DNA of 64,000 nucleotides from an uncultured Sphingomonas sp. (lineage in GTDB: Bacteria; Pseudomonadota; Alphaproteobacteria; Sphingomonadales; Sphingomonadaceae), in the NCBI GenBank assembly GCA_913774925.1, contig CAJYKB010000074.1:1-64000 (forward strand), written 5' to 3'. Both the position numbers and the translations under genes were made by a program. The notes beneath the pieces are model-generated. The model was not told the origin of the DNA and ran no database searches. It was given only the letters and a program-made list of their open reading frames with translations. Below, one piece after another: positions 41,996-52,823 of this stretch (its first letter is position 1; each line of letters begins with the position of its first letter).

Positions 41996-43603
41996 TTGCC
42001 CATCATTCCGACGATCGCGCTCGGTTTCCTGGTGCTGCTGCTGGGTGGCGGCATCGCCGCCGCGGTGCGCCCGGGCGACGAGTTCGCCGGTCACCCCAAA
42101 GGCCTGTACGTCCTGTTCTTCGTCGAGATGTGGGAGCGCTTCTCTTATTACGGGATGCGCGCGCTGCTGATCTTCTACCTGACCAAGCACTGGCTGTTCG
42201 ACGACGGCAAGTCCAACCTGATCTACGGCGCCTATACCGCGCTGACCTATGTCACCCCGCTGATGGGCGGCTATCTCGCGGACCGATACCTGGGACAGCG
42301 CAAGGCGGTGACGTACGGTGCGGTGCTGCTGACGATCGGCCATGCGCTGATGGCGGTGGAGGGCGACGGCGGGCAGGCGTCGGGCGCGATCAACGTGTTC
42401 TGGCTGGCGCTCGCCTTCATCATCATGGGTGTCGGCTTCCTGAAGGCCAACGTGTCGGTGATCGTGGGGCAGCTATATCCGCTGACCGACGTGCGGCGGG
42501 ACGGCGCCTATACGATCTTCTATATAGGCATCAACACGGGTGCGGCGATCGGGACGATCCTGGCCGGCTGGCTGGGCGAGACCTATGGCTGGGCGTACGG
42601 CTTCGGCGCGGCGGGGGTCGGCATGCTGCTGGGCCTCGTCGTCTTCGTGCTGGGCCGCCCGCTGCTGATGGGGCGCGGCGAACCGCCGGCGGCGCTGGCG
42701 CGCGGGCGCGAATGGAGCATCTACGGTATCGGCGTCGCGTCGGTGGCGGTGATCTGGGCGCTGATCCAGTATCAGGACGTGATGGAGACGCTGCTGATCG
42801 TGTGCGGTGTCGGGTTGCTCGGCTATGTGCTGTTCGCCAGCCTGAAACTGGAGCCGCATGCGCGCGACCGGATGCTGGCGATCCTGTTCCTGATCGCGCT
42901 GAACCCCGTCTTCTGGGGGCTCTTCGAACAGGCGGGCGGGTCGCTGAACCTCTATACCGATCGCTTCGTCGATCGCGGCGGGGTGCCGGCATCGCTGTTC
43001 CAGTCGATCAACCCGATCTACATCGTGCTGCTGGGGCCGCTGTTCGCGGGGCTGTGGGTGTTCCTGGGCAGGCGCGGGTGGGAGCCGTCCGCCCCGGCGA
43101 AGTTCGGGCTGGCGCTGGCGCAGATCGCGCTCAGCTTCCTGTTGTTCGTCTGGGGCGCGCGGATGATGGGGCCGGGGGTCGCGACGCCCGTCTTCCTCGT
43201 CTTCATGATCTATTTCTTCCAGACCAGCGGCGAGCTGTGCCTGTCGCCGGTGGGGCTGTCGGCGATGAACCGGCTGGCGCCGCAGCACCTCGCCAGCCTC
43301 ATCATGGGGGCGTGGTTCTACATGACCGCGGTCGGCAATTTCGTCGCGGGCAAGATCGGCGAGGCGACCGGCGGCGAGGGCGGCACGATGACGCAGGAGG
43401 GAACGCTCGCGATCTACAATACCGTCGGCTGGTGGGCGATGGGGATCGCGGTGGCGGTGCTGGCGGTCAGCCCGCTGATCCGGCGGCTGATGCACCTGGA
43501 TACGCTGCGCGACAGCCCCGATCATGCGATGGCGGGCGAGCGCGAACTGGCAGAGCCGGCCGCCGCCGGCATCGACACGGCGACGGAGACGCGCCGACCT
43601 TAG
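41996..43603 (+). CDS. peptide MFS transporter (POT/PTR2 family)
   Basis: LYVLFFVEMWERFSYYGMRALLIFYLTKH; GGYLADRYLGQRKAV; TTG start with AGGAG 10-15 nt upstream. Confidence 0.93.
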   Translation: MPIIPTIALGFLVLLLGGGIAAAVRPGDEFAGHPKGLYVLFFVEMWERFSYYGMRALLIFYLTKHWLFDDGKSNLIYGAYTALTYVTPLMGGYLADRYLGQRKAVTYGAVLLTIGHALMAVEGDGGQASGAINVFWLALAFIIMGVGFLKANVSVIVGQLYPLTDVRRDGAYTIFYIGINTGAAIGTILAGWLGETYGWAYGFGAAGVGMLLGLVVFVLGRPLLMGRGEPPAALARGREWSIYGIGVASVAVIWALIQYQDVMETLLIVCGVGLLGYVLFASLKLEPHARDRMLAILFLIALNPVFWGLFEQAGGSLNLYTDRFVDRGGVPASLFQSINPIYIVLLGPLFAGLWVFLGRRGWEPSAPAKFGLALAQIALSFLLFVWGARMMGPGVATPVFLVFMIYFFQTSGELCLSPVGLSAMNRLAPQHLASLIMGAWFYMTAVGNFVAGKIGEATGGEGGTMTQEGTLAIYNTVGWWAMGIAVAVLAVSPLIRRLMHLDTLRDSPDHAMAGERELAEPAAAGIDTATETRRP

Positions 43604-43622
43604 CAGCAAGGAGGGATGATCC

Positions 43623-44297
43623 ATGGGGGAAGTGACGCTCGCTGCACTCGCGTTCGTGGGGACGCACTTCCTGCTGTCGCATCCCCTGCGCGCACCTTTG
43701 GTGGCGCGCATCGGGGAGCGCGGTTTCCTGGGGTTGTATTCGCTGGTCGCCGCGGTGACGCTGGGGTGGCTGGTGTTCGCCTATCGCGCCGCACCGCCCG
43801 GCGTGCCGCTGTGGCCGGTCGGTGACGCGCTGTGGGCGGTGGCGACCGTCGTCATGCTGGTGGCGAGCGTGTTGTTCATGGGGTCGCTGGTGCGCAACCC
43901 CGCGCTACCCGACCCGACCGCGCGGGCGAAGGCGGTGCCCGAGCCGCACGGCGTGTTCGCGATCACGCGGCACCCGATGATGTGGGGGTTCGCGCTATGG
44001 GGCGTGGCGCATATCCTGGTCTATCCGGATCCGTCCAACGTCGTGCTGGCGGGGGCGATCATCGTGCTGGCGCTGGTGGGGGCGGCGGCGCAGGACCGCA
44101 AGAAGGCGCAGTTGCAGCCCGATTTCTGGCCGGAATGGGAGCGGCGGACGAGTTTCGTGCCGTTCGCGCGCGGGATGCGCCTGCGCGGGCTGGGCGGGCA
44201 CGCGCTGGGCGGCGGCGTCGTGGTGTGGCTGGTGGCGACCTGGGCGCACCTGCCGCTGGCCGGATGGGCCGCGGGGGTGTGGCGGTGGGTGTTGTAG
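43623..44297 (+). CDS. NnrU family membrane protein
   Basis: LAFVGTHFLLSHPLRAPLVARIGERGFLGLYSLVA; PHGVFAITRHPMMWGFALWGVAHIL. Confidence 0.9.
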   Translation: MGEVTLAALAFVGTHFLLSHPLRAPLVARIGERGFLGLYSLVAAVTLGWLVFAYRAAPPGVPLWPVGDALWAVATVVMLVASVLFMGSLVRNPALPDPTARAKAVPEPHGVFAITRHPMMWGFALWGVAHILVYPDPSNVVLAGAIIVLALVGAAAQDRKKAQLQPDFWPEWERRTSFVPFARGMRLRGLGGHALGGGVVVWLVATWAHLPLAGWAAGVWRWVL

Positions 44298-44348
44298 GTA
44301 GCTGAAGAGTCCCTCCCCTGAAGGGGAGGGGCTTTCTTGCCGGCGAGC

Positions 44349-45401
44349 TTACCCCGCCTTCTTCTCCAGCGCGTGGGCGGCTTCGGCCATCAGCGTGGCG
44401 ATGATGTCGGCGATCGGCTCTTCCTTCGTCACCATGCCGACCGACTGGCCCGCCATCACGCTGCCATGCTCGACGTCGCCGTCGATCACCGCGCGGCGCA
44501 GCGCGCCGGCCCAGTAATGCTCGATCTGCAACTGCGCCTCGGCCATGGCGACGTTGCCCTCGTCGAGCGACTGCGCGACCTCGCGCTGCTTGGCGGTGAA
44601 CAGCTCGCCGCCCGCGTTCTTCAGCGCGCGCACGGGAATGACGGGGAGGCGCGGATCGATCTGGACGCTGGCGACCGCGTCGCGCGCGCTGGCGCGGATG
44701 AACGCCTTCTTGAAATTGGGGTGCGCAATCGATTCGGTCGCGCAGACGAAGCGGGTGCCGAGCTGGACCCCGGCGGCACCCATGTCGAGATAGCCCGCGA
44801 TCGCCTCGCCGCGGCCGATCCCGCCCGCGACGAAGACGGGGACATCCTCGGCGATGACGGGCAGCATCTCCTGCGCCAGGACGCTGGTGGAGACGGGGCC
44901 GATATGGCCGCCGGCCTCCATCCCCTCGATCACCAGCGCGTCGACGCCGGAGCGGATGAGCTTCTTGGCGAGCGCCAGCGTCGGCGCGAAGCAGATCACC
45001 TTTGCACCCGATGCCTTGATTGCCTCCAGCGAGCCCTTGGGCGGCAGCCCCCCGGCGAGGACGACGTGGCCGACCTCATGGCGCGCGCAGACCGCGATCA
45101 GTTCGTCCAACTGCGGGTGCATGGTGATGAGGTTGACGCCGAACGGGCGCGATGTGAGCGCCTTCGTCGCGGCGATCTCCGCATCGAGCAATGCGGGCGT
45201 CATCGCGCCGCAAGCGATCACGCCGAACCCGCCCGCGTTGGACATGGCAGCGACGAGGTTGCGCTCCGACACCCAGGACATGGCGCCGGCCATGATCGCG
45301 ACGTCGACGCCGAGGAAATGCGCGCCGCGCGCCATGCGGCGGGCGAGGCGCGCAGCGCCGCTGGTGTCGGTGGGGGAGGGGGCGATGAGCGTGTCGGTCA
45401 T
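44349..45401 (-). CDS. NAD(P)H-dependent flavin oxidoreductase / nitronate monooxygenase family
   Basis: GAMSWVSERNLVAAMSNAGGFGVIACGAM; VIEGMEAGGHIGPVS; VFVAGGIGRGEAIAGYLDMGAAGVQLGTRFVCATES. Confidence 0.92.
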   Translation of the reverse strand: MTDTLIAPSPTDTSGAARLARRMARGAHFLGVDVAIMAGAMSWVSERNLVAAMSNAGGFGVIACGAMTPALLDAEIAATKALTSRPFGVNLITMHPQLDELIAVCARHEVGHVVLAGGLPPKGSLEAIKASGAKVICFAPTLALAKKLIRSGVDALVIEGMEAGGHIGPVSTSVLAQEMLPVIAEDVPVFVAGGIGRGEAIAGYLDMGAAGVQLGTRFVCATESIAHPNFKKAFIRASARDAVASVQIDPRLPVIPVRALKNAGGELFTAKQREVAQSLDEGNVAMAEAQLQIEHYWAGALRRAVIDGDVEHGSVMAGQSVGMVTKEEPIADIIATLMAEAAHALEKKAG

Positions 45402-45454
45402 CGCGACTGACTATGCGGGTGCGATGGTTTGGGCAAGTTGTCGGGCGTTGCCGT

Positions 45455-45542
45455 GTTCCGGCGAACGCCGGAACCCAGGGTCACGCAGAGCAGCACCTGT
45501 TGCGCTTGGAACCCTGGGCTCCTGCGTTCGCAGGAGCACAGA
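45455..45542. repeat. REP-like doublet, family A
   Basis: gttccggcgaacgccggaacccagggtcacg ... ccctgggctcctgcgttcgcaggagcac. Confidence 0.8.
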
Positions 45543-45546
45543 AAAA

Positions 45547-46662
45547 TCACGCCAGCGCGGCTTCCAGCGTGGCGCTGGGCAGGCCCAGTTCGTCGGCGAC
45601 GGCGGGGTAGGTGATCTTGCCGTCCCACACGTTCAGCCCGGCGGCGAGGTGCGGGTCCTGACGCAGCGCATCCTTCCAGCCCAGCCCGGCAATGCGCAGC
45701 GCGTGCGGCAGCGTCACGTTGTTGAGCGCGTAGGTGCTGGTGCGCGCCACCGCGCCCGGCATGTTGGCGACGCAATAATGGACCACGCCGTCGACGACAT
45801 AGGTCGGCTCCGCATGGGTCGTCGCGCGGCTCGTCTCGAAGCAGCCGCCCTGGTCGATCGCGACGTCGACCAGCACCGCGCCGCGCTGCATCGTCTTGAG
45901 CATCTCGGCGGAGACCAGCTTCGGCGCGGCGGCGCCCGCGACCAGTACCGCGCCGATCACGAGGTCGGCTTCCGCGACGCACTCGGCGACGTTGGCGGCA
46001 TTCGCGAAGCGGGTCTTGGCGCGCGCCTCGAAATGCACCGCGAGGCGCTCCAGCACCTCGGGGCTGCGGTCGAGGATGGTGACGTCCGCACCCAGCCCGG
46101 CCGCCATCTGCGCCGCGTTGAACCCGACGACGCCGCCGCCCAGGATCGCGACCTTGCCCGGCCGCACGCCGGGAACGCCGCCCAGCAGCACGCCGCGCCC
46201 GCCGTTTGCCTTCTCCAGCGCGGTGGCGCCGGCCTGGATCGACATGCGGCCCGCGACCTGGCTCATCGGCTTCAGCAGCGGCAGCGCGCCGGAGCGGTCG
46301 GTGACCGTCTCATAGGCGATGCAGGTCGCGCCCGACGCGATCAGGTCCTTCGCCTGCTCGGGATCCGGCGCGAGGTGGAGGTAGGTGAACAGGATCTGCC
46401 CGCGGCGCAGCATCGCGCGCTCGACCGGCTGCGGTTCCTTGACCTTCACGATCATCTCGGCGGCGTCGAACACGGCCTTGGCGTCCGGCAGCAGCTTCGC
46501 GCCGGCGGCGGCATAATCCTCGTCGCTGGAGCCGATGCCGACGCCCGCACCGCTTTCGACCAGCACCTCATGCCCGTGCGCGACCAGCTCGCGCGCGCTT
46601 TCCGGGGTCAGACCGACGCGATATTCGTGCGTCTTGATCTCGCGTACCGTACCTACGATCAT
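45547..46662 (-). CDS. ald: alanine dehydrogenase
   Basis: [44 protein letters not shown]...[29 protein letters not shown]. Confidence 0.96.
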   Translation of the reverse strand: MIVGTVREIKTHEYRVGLTPESARELVAHGHEVLVESGAGVGIGSSDEDYAAAGAKLLPDAKAVFDAAEMIVKVKEPQPVERAMLRRGQILFTYLHLAPDPEQAKDLIASGATCIAYETVTDRSGALPLLKPMSQVAGRMSIQAGATALEKANGGRGVLLGGVPGVRPGKVAILGGGVVGFNAAQMAAGLGADVTILDRSPEVLERLAVHFEARAKTRFANAANVAECVAEADLVIGAVLVAGAAAPKLVSAEMLKTMQRGAVLVDVAIDQGGCFETSRATTHAEPTYVVDGVVHYCVANMPGAVARTSTYALNNVTLPHALRIAGLGWKDALRQDPHLAAGLNVWDGKITYPAVADELGLPSATLEAALA

Positions 46663-46780
46663 GCCATATGCTCCTGCCCCGGTGATGCGGCGGGTATAGC
46701 CGCGGTTCCGTGGCGAAAGTGCGCAAAGTGCGGCCGCATAGCGCTTGCGGTGGGTGATGTACCCGCTATTGGCCGCATTC

Positions 46781-47248
46781 ATGGGAATTTCGTTCGATCG
46801 CGCCGATGCGGCGCTGCTCGCCCTGCTGCAACGCGACTCCAGCCGCTCGATCGCGGAACTGGCGGCGGATGCGGGGCTGTCGCCGTCCAGCTGCCAGCGG
46901 CGCATCAAGGCGCTGGAGGCGGCGGGGGTGATCGACGGCTATCACGCGCGGCTGGACCCCGTGCGGATCGGGCTCGACCTGCAGGCGCTGGTCGAGATTT
47001 CGCTGACCAGCCAGAACCGCGACGTGCTGGAGCGGTTCGAGGCGGCGGTGATGCGCTATGACGAGATCCTGGAGTGCGACCTGATGGCGGGGCACGCGGA
47101 CTATGTGCTGCGCGTCGCGGCGCGCGACCTGAAGCATTTTGACGACATTCACCGCAACTGCCTCTCACAGCTGCCAGAGGTCGCGGCGATGCGGACCTAT
47201 TTCGCGATCCGCCCGATCAAGCGGTGGAGCGGGTATCCGGTGCGGTGA
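46781..47248 (+). CDS. Lrp/AsnC family regulator, divergent from ald (probable ald regulator)
   Basis: LLALLQRDSSRSIAELAADAGLSPSSCQRRIKALEAAGVIDGYHARLDPVRIGLDLQALVEISL. Confidence 0.92.
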   Translation: MGISFDRADAALLALLQRDSSRSIAELAADAGLSPSSCQRRIKALEAAGVIDGYHARLDPVRIGLDLQALVEISLTSQNRDVLERFEAAVMRYDEILECDLMAGHADYVLRVAARDLKHFDDIHRNCLSQLPEVAAMRTYFAIRPIKRWSGYPVR

Positions 47249-47254
47249 CGCGAA

Positions 47255-48886
47255 CTAACGCCACCCCTTCGCGCGCGAGGTGTGGCCGATGCCGGGGTTG
47301 AAGGCGTTGCACGGGTCGAGCGTGCGGTAGTGATCCGCCAGCGCGGGCTTGGCGGTGTAGAGGTGGCCGACATTGTGCTCGGCCGGGTATTCCGCGCCGC
47401 ACGCATCGAGCGCGTCGTGGATCGCGTGCTCCACCGCGGCGGCATCCGCATCGGCGCGGACGATATAGTCGTGGTGGAAGACGTGGCAGAAGAAGTGGCC
47501 GTAGAGCAGTGCGTGCTCGATTGCGGGGGCGGCCGCGCCGGTCAGATCGCGGGTCCAGCCATCGTCGTTGCGGCGGAGCGCGAAGTCGAGCGCGACGACC
47601 TCCCCGCCATGGACCGCGCGATAGCGGACCGCGGCGCCCGCCACCGCGAACCGGTGGAGGAACGCGGCCTGCGCCTCCTCCGCGCTGCATTCGAAATGCG
47701 CGTCGGGCAGGTGCGTGGCGAGCCAGGCGCGGGTGGGGACGATGCCCTCGTCGGCGACCTTCAGTATCAGATGGTGCGCGAAGCGGTCGCGATATGCGCG
47801 CATCCGCCGCGGCAAATGGTCGGGCAGGTGCCGCGACAGGCGCTGGAGCAGGCGATCGCCGAGCGCCGGGCGGCGGGTGATGCGGTCGACCCAGCCGCGC
47901 AGCGCGAAGAGCGCGGGCAGGCGTGCGGTGCCGAGCGTGCGGATCGCGAGGAACGTGTCCTTGCCGTAGAAGTCGGCGATGTCGAACGCAGTGCGGTGGA
48001 CGTACTCGCCGGAGATCGGGAGCGGCATGTCGGGGGCGAGCATCGCGCGGCGCAGCGCGGTCAATTCTGCCGGGTCGTTCGTCCCGATGTAGAAGGTGGC
48101 GGTCTGCGCATCGCGCGGAAAGGTGTCGAGCCGGACCGCGAAGAGCATGACCTTGCCAGCACTTCCTGACGCCTCGAACAGGCGGGCGGGGTCGGCGTTG
48201 AAGCGTGCGGGGGTTTCGGCGTCGGTGTCTCGGACGTGCGCGGCGTACCGGTCGTCGGAGGCGCGCGCATTGGTGGGCGCGGGGGTGAAGTCGCCGCGCT
48301 CGACTCGGGTCAGGATCGCCTCCGGGTCGTCGCCGAGCGGGATGCCGAGGTGGTTGACGAGCGTCAGGCGGCCATCCGCGGTCACCTGCGCGTAAAGCGC
48401 CAGCTCGGTATAGGCGGGGCCGCGGCGGACCAGCGCGCCGCCCGAATTGTTGCACACGCCGCCGATCACCGACGCGCCGATGCACGACGAGCCGATCACC
48501 GAATGCGGCTCCCGTCCGAGCGGGGCGAGGAGGCGCTCCAGCCGATCGAGCGTCGCGCCGGGCAGGCACACCACCTGCCGCCCGCCGTCGATCGTGTGGA
48601 TACCGTCGATCCGCGTCAGGCTCATCAGCACGACGGGGCGGTCGTAGTACCCGTCCGGGGTGGAGCCGCCGGTGAGGCCGGTATTGGCGGCCTGCGCGAT
48701 GACGATGACGTCGGCGGCGACGCAGGCGGCGAGCGCGCGCCATTGTTCGACCAGCGTGCCGGGGCGCACCACCGCCAGTACCTCGCCCGCGCCATAGCGA
48801 TAGCCGGTAGCGAAGCGTCGGGTGGCATCGCCGGTCAGGACGTGGCGGCGCCCGACGATGTCGCGCAGGCGGGCGAGGAGATCCAT
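47255..48886 (-). CDS. dld: quinone-dependent D-lactate dehydrogenase
   Basis: ANTGLTGGSTPDG; SVIGSSCIGASVIGGVCNNSGGALVRRGPAYTELALYAQ; FCHVFHHDYIV; EYPAEHNVGHLY. Confidence 0.95.
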   Translation of the reverse strand: MDLLARLRDIVGRRHVLTGDATRRFATGYRYGAGEVLAVVRPGTLVEQWRALAACVAADVIVIAQAANTGLTGGSTPDGYYDRPVVLMSLTRIDGIHTIDGGRQVVCLPGATLDRLERLLAPLGREPHSVIGSSCIGASVIGGVCNNSGGALVRRGPAYTELALYAQVTADGRLTLVNHLGIPLGDDPEAILTRVERGDFTPAPTNARASDDRYAAHVRDTDAETPARFNADPARLFEASGSAGKVMLFAVRLDTFPRDAQTATFYIGTNDPAELTALRRAMLAPDMPLPISGEYVHRTAFDIADFYGKDTFLAIRTLGTARLPALFALRGWVDRITRRPALGDRLLQRLSRHLPDHLPRRMRAYRDRFAHHLILKVADEGIVPTRAWLATHLPDAHFECSAEEAQAAFLHRFAVAGAAVRYRAVHGGEVVALDFALRRNDDGWTRDLTGAAAPAIEHALLYGHFFCHVFHHDYIVRADADAAAVEHAIHDALDACGAEYPAEHNVGHLYTAKPALADHYRTLDPCNAFNPGIGHTSRAKGWR

Positions 48887-48894
48887 GCGCGGCG

Positions 48895-49254
48895 CTATAC
48901 GCTGGTCGTCAGCATCCCGTCGACCACCGTGACCGGCCATGGCGTCAGCCGCGCGCCCGCGCACGGGCCGCCGACGCAGGCGCCGTCCTCGACCCGGAAC
49001 AGCGCGGCGTGCCAGCTGCACGCGATGACCGATCCGTCGGGGGTGAGATACTGGTCGAGCGTCTGCGCCAGCGGTAGCCCCATGTGCGGGCAGCGGTCGA
49101 CATAGCCGAACACGCGGTCGCCGCGGCGCACGACGAAGCCGTGGAAGCGCCCGGCGCGCATCTGAAGGACGAAGTTGCGCGCGGTGTTGTCGGGGATGAG
49201 GTCGAGCGGGCCGAGGGTGACGCCCGCGGGGGTGGCGGTGAGGCGGTCGGTCAT
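48895..49254 (-). CDS. Rieske (2Fe-2S) protein
   Basis: VDRCPHMGLPLAQTLDQYLTPDGSVIACSWHAALFRVEDGACVGGPCAGARL; CxH ... CxxH. Confidence 0.9.
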   Translation of the reverse strand: MTDRLTATPAGVTLGPLDLIPDNTARNFVLQMRAGRFHGFVVRRGDRVFGYVDRCPHMGLPLAQTLDQYLTPDGSVIACSWHAALFRVEDGACVGGPCAGARLTPWPVTVVDGMLTTSV

Positions 49255-49260
49255 GCGCCG

Positions 49261-49352
49261 CGCTCCTGCGCACGCAGGAGTCCAGGGTTACGGAGTGAAA
49301 CGACGGTGGTCGCGCGCGGCCCTAGGTTCCGGCGTACGCCGGAACACGGTGT
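49261..49352. repeat. REP-like doublet, family A
   Basis: gctcctgcgcacgcaggagtccagggttacgg ... ccctaggttccggcgtacgccggaacac. Confidence 0.8.
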
Positions 49353-49363
49353 GTGCGGCCTCG

Positions 49364-49993
49364 TCACGCATCCGCATCCGGCTGCACCGCGGGGTGCGCG
49401 GCGGCGACGGCGGGGAGGGCGCGGGCTTTCTCCGCGACGGCCATCAGCGCGGGATAGGGCGTCAGGTCGACGGCGAAGCGTTCCGCGCCATAGACCTGCG
49501 GCACGAGGTGGCAGTCCGCCAGCGTCGGCGCGTCACCGAACGCGAAGCCCGCGCCGTGACGCGCGATCAGCACCTCCAGCGCGGCGAAGCCGTCCGCGAT
49601 CCAGCGCGCGATCCAGCGTTGCACGGTCGCTTCGTCCGCGGACAGGTCGTGGCGGAGCGCGTTCAGGATGCGCAGGTTGTTGATCGGGTGGATGTCGCAG
49701 GCGACGATCGCGGCCATCGCGCGGACGATCGCGCGGTCGGATGCGCGGGAGGGCAGCAGCGGCGGCTCCGGCCACGTCTCCTCGATCCACTCGAGGATCG
49801 CGGGGCTTTGCGTCAGGACGCCGTCGTCGGTTTGGAGCGCGGGCACCAGCGGCTGCGGGTTGAGCGCGCCCAGCGCGCGCTGTTCGCCGCGGCGCAGATC
49901 GTGGGTCACCTGTTCGTAGGCGACACCCTTCAACGCCAGCGCGATGCGGACGCGGTAGGCCGCGCTGGAGCGCCAGTAGCCGTGCAGGATCAC
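49364..49993 (-). CDS. maiA: maleylacetoacetate isomerase
   Basis: [33 protein letters not shown]...[32 protein letters not shown] start overlapping the hmgA stop. Confidence 0.93.
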   Translation of the reverse strand: MILHGYWRSSAAYRVRIALALKGVAYEQVTHDLRRGEQRALGALNPQPLVPALQTDDGVLTQSPAILEWIEETWPEPPLLPSRASDRAIVRAMAAIVACDIHPINNLRILNALRHDLSADEATVQRWIARWIADGFAALEVLIARHGAGFAFGDAPTLADCHLVPQVYGAERFAVDLTPYPALMAVAEKARALPAVAAAHPAVQPDADA

Positions 49994-51273
49994 GGAAGCC
50001 GCGCCTTCATGAAGCCCTTCCACACGTCGTCATAGTCGAGCTGCATCGTCGGCGTCTCCATCGCCCAGCGGGTGGGGCGGACGACGTGGCGCGTTTCGAA
50101 CATGAAGGCCATGGTCTCGGCGATCTTCACGGGCTTGAGATCCGCGGTGGAGGCCTTCTCGTGGGTCGCCTGATCGGGGCCGTGGCCGTTCATCTGGTTG
50201 TGGAGCGACGCGCCGCCTGGCGCGAACCCGCCCCCTTCCTTCGCATCATAGGCGCCGGTGATGAGGCCCATGAACTCGCTCATGACGTTGCGGTGGAACC
50301 ATGGCGGGCGGAACGTGTCCTCCGCCACCATCCAGCGCGGCGGGAAGATCACGAAGTCGCAGTTCGCGGTGCCGGGCGTGTCGCTGGGCGAGGTCAGCAC
50401 GGTGAAGATCGAGGGGTCGGGATGGTCGAAACTGACGGTGTTGATGGTGTTGAAGCGCGTCAGATCGTAGCGGCAGGGGGCGAGATTGCCGTGCCAGGCG
50501 ACGACGTCGAACGGCGAATGGTCGAGCTGCGTCGACCATAGAGCGCCCTGAAACTTCTGGATGACGGTGAAGGGGGCGTCGATATCCTCGAACCACGCCG
50601 CCGGCGTCTCGAAATCGCGCGGATTGGCGAGGCCGTTGGCGCCGATCGGGCCGAGGTCGGGGAGGCGAAACAGGCTCCCGTAATTTTCGCAGACATAGCC
50701 GCGCGCGGCGCCATCGGGCAGGCGAACGCGGAAGCGCACGCCGCGCGGGATCAGTGCGATCTGGAGAGGGGCGACGTCGAGGCGACCCAGCTCGGTATCG
50801 ATCGCGAGGCGGCCGTGCTGCGGCACGATCAGCAGTTCGCCGTCGGCGGAGAAGAAGGCACGCTCCATGTCGGCATTGGCGGCGTAGAGATGGATTCCGA
50901 CGCCGGATTGCTCCGCCACGCTGCCGGTGCCGCCGTAGCTGACGAGGCCGTCGAGCCAGTCGGTGGGCGTTTCGGGAAGCGGTAGCGGATCCCAGCGCAG
51001 CCGGTTGGGGCTGGGCGGCACGTCGTCGAACGGCGCGGACTTCAGGTGCGGGGCGCCGTCGTAGCGGACGAACGGCGGATGCTGCGCGGTGGGGCGCAGG
51101 CGGTAGAGCCAGCTGCGGCGGTTCTCATGCCGCGGCGCGGTGAAGGCGGTGCCGGAGAGTTGCTCGGCATAGAGGCCGAAGGGCGTGCGCTGCGGCGAGT
51201 TGCGGCCGATCGGGAGCGCGTGCGCGACGGCCTCGGTCGCGACGTGATTGGCGAAGCCGGGGTGGTAGGTCAT
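49990..51273 (-). CDS. hmgA: homogentisate 1,2-dioxygenase
   Basis: [84 protein letters not shown]-type motif. Confidence 0.97.
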   Translation of the reverse strand: MTYHPGFANHVATEAVAHALPIGRNSPQRTPFGLYAEQLSGTAFTAPRHENRRSWLYRLRPTAQHPPFVRYDGAPHLKSAPFDDVPPSPNRLRWDPLPLPETPTDWLDGLVSYGGTGSVAEQSGVGIHLYAANADMERAFFSADGELLIVPQHGRLAIDTELGRLDVAPLQIALIPRGVRFRVRLPDGAARGYVCENYGSLFRLPDLGPIGANGLANPRDFETPAAWFEDIDAPFTVIQKFQGALWSTQLDHSPFDVVAWHGNLAPCRYDLTRFNTINTVSFDHPDPSIFTVLTSPSDTPGTANCDFVIFPPRWMVAEDTFRPPWFHRNVMSEFMGLITGAYDAKEGGGFAPGGASLHNQMNGHGPDQATHEKASTADLKPVKIAETMAFMFETRHVVRPTRWAMETPTMQLDYDDVWKGFMKARLP

Positions 51274-51305
51274 CCTTGTCCTCTCCTTACGCCGTCATGC
51301 CCCTT

Positions 51306-51445
51306 TACGTCATCCCCGCGGAGGCGGGGATCCAGAAACGCCGGATGTCGATGGAGCCACAGCGTCAACGTATCTGGATTCCCGCCTTCGCGGGAATGAC
51401 GGGGTGGGTATTTTACCCGTCACCCCGGGTTAGGCCCGGGGTGAC
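51306..51445. repeat. REP cluster: family B doublet plus family F arm
   Basis: gtcatccccgcggaggcggggatccagaaacg ... ctggattcccgccttcgcgggaatgacgg, then cgtcaccccgggttaggcccggggtgac. Confidence 0.8.
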
Positions 51446-51572
51446 CTGTGGGATTTCGGTCCCGCTCCCCAAACGCCGGCCCGTCGGACCCGGCGAAGCC
51501 GTGCCCTGTGGGCCGGCTTCGCCGTGCCGGCCGGGCGCGGGCCGCGCCGGCGCGCGGCGTGAGGTCGACGCT

Positions 51573-52643
51573 TTACGCGTCGACCGTCACCACGCCGCGC
51601 CGGATCTGGTCCAGCTCGATGCTCTCGTACAGCGCCTGGAAATTGCCGTTGCCGAAGCCCTCGTTGCCCTTGCGCTGGATGATCTCGAAGAAGATCGGGC
51701 CGAACATGTTCTCGGTGAAGATCTGGAGCAGAATGCCCTCCTCCTCCACGTCGCCGTCGATCAGGATGCGGTTCTCCTTCAGGCGTGCCAGATCCTCGCC
51801 ATGTCCGGGGACGCGCTTGTCGACCAGCTCGTAATAGGTCTCGATCGTGTCCTGCAGCTTGACTCCGCGCGCGCGCAGCTTCTCCACGGTCGCGTAGATG
51901 TCGTCGGTGGTGAGCGCGAGGTGCTGGATCCCCTCGCCGTTATATTCGCGGATGAACTCCTCGATCTGGCTCTTGTCGTCCTGGCTCTCGTTGAGCGGGA
52001 TGCGGATCGCGCGGTCGGGGGCGATCATCGCCTGGCTGAAAAGGCCGGTCGCCTTGCCCTTGATGTCGAAATACTTCTGCTCCTCGAAGCCGAAGATCTG
52101 CCCGTAGAATTCCGCCCAGACGCGCATCTGGCCGCGGTTGACGTTGTGGGTGAGGTGGTCGAGCAGATCGAGCCCGACGTTGTTCTCCGCCTCGGCCTGC
52201 GCGGCGCCCGGCACCTGCTGCCAATCGTCGTAGATCGTCCCCGCCGCGCCGTGGCGGTCGACGAGGTAGAGCAGCGAGCCGCCGATGCCCTGGAGCACAT
52301 AGGCGCCGTCGCCCAGCGCGCTGCGCGACGCATCGGCGGGCTTCGCGCCGCGGGCGAGTGCGGCGTCATAGGCGGCGCGGGCGTCCTGGACGCGGAAGGC
52401 CATGCCGCTGGCGGACGGGCCGTGCGCGGCGCGGAAGTCGGCGGCCTGCCCCTCCGCCATGCGGTTCAGCAGCAGGTTGATGCGTCCCTGCTTGTAGCGG
52501 ACGACGTCGCGTGTCGGGTGGCGCGAGGCGGCGACGAAGCCGAACTGCTCCAGCTGTGCGGCCATGCGATCGGGGTCGGGCGAGGTGAATTCGCAGAACT
52601 CGAACCCGTCGAGGCCCATCGGGTTGACGTCCATATGGTCCAT
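51573..52643 (-). CDS. hppD: 4-hydroxyphenylpyruvate dioxygenase
   Basis: NPMGLDGFEFCEFTSPD; GVGEGIQHLAL-equivalent NGEGIQHLALTTDDIYATV; TENMFGPIFFEIIQRKGNEGFGNGNFQALYESIE. Confidence 0.97.
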   Translation of the reverse strand: MDHMDVNPMGLDGFEFCEFTSPDPDRMAAQLEQFGFVAASRHPTRDVVRYKQGRINLLLNRMAEGQAADFRAAHGPSASGMAFRVQDARAAYDAALARGAKPADASRSALGDGAYVLQGIGGSLLYLVDRHGAAGTIYDDWQQVPGAAQAEAENNVGLDLLDHLTHNVNRGQMRVWAEFYGQIFGFEEQKYFDIKGKATGLFSQAMIAPDRAIRIPLNESQDDKSQIEEFIREYNGEGIQHLALTTDDIYATVEKLRARGVKLQDTIETYYELVDKRVPGHGEDLARLKENRILIDGDVEEEGILLQIFTENMFGPIFFEIIQRKGNEGFGNGNFQALYESIELDQIRRGVVTVDA

Positions 52644-52733
52644 GAAGCGCGCCTTCGTCGAAGATGGTATCAGATGAGACGAGTGTGACGCGATAGCGGG
52701 GTGGTGTCAATGGATACTATCCCGATCCTTGTA

Positions 52734-52819
52734 CCCCCGGCGCAGGCCGGGGTCCCGTCAGGAGACGTGACCGTATCTCGCGCGTGGCCCGATACCGGAC
52801 CCCGGCCTGCGCCGGGGAA
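52734..52819. repeat. REP-like doublet, family D
   Basis: gtacccccggcgcaggccggggtcccg ... ggaccccggcctgcgccggggaac. Confidence 0.75.
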
Positions 52820-52823
52820 CACA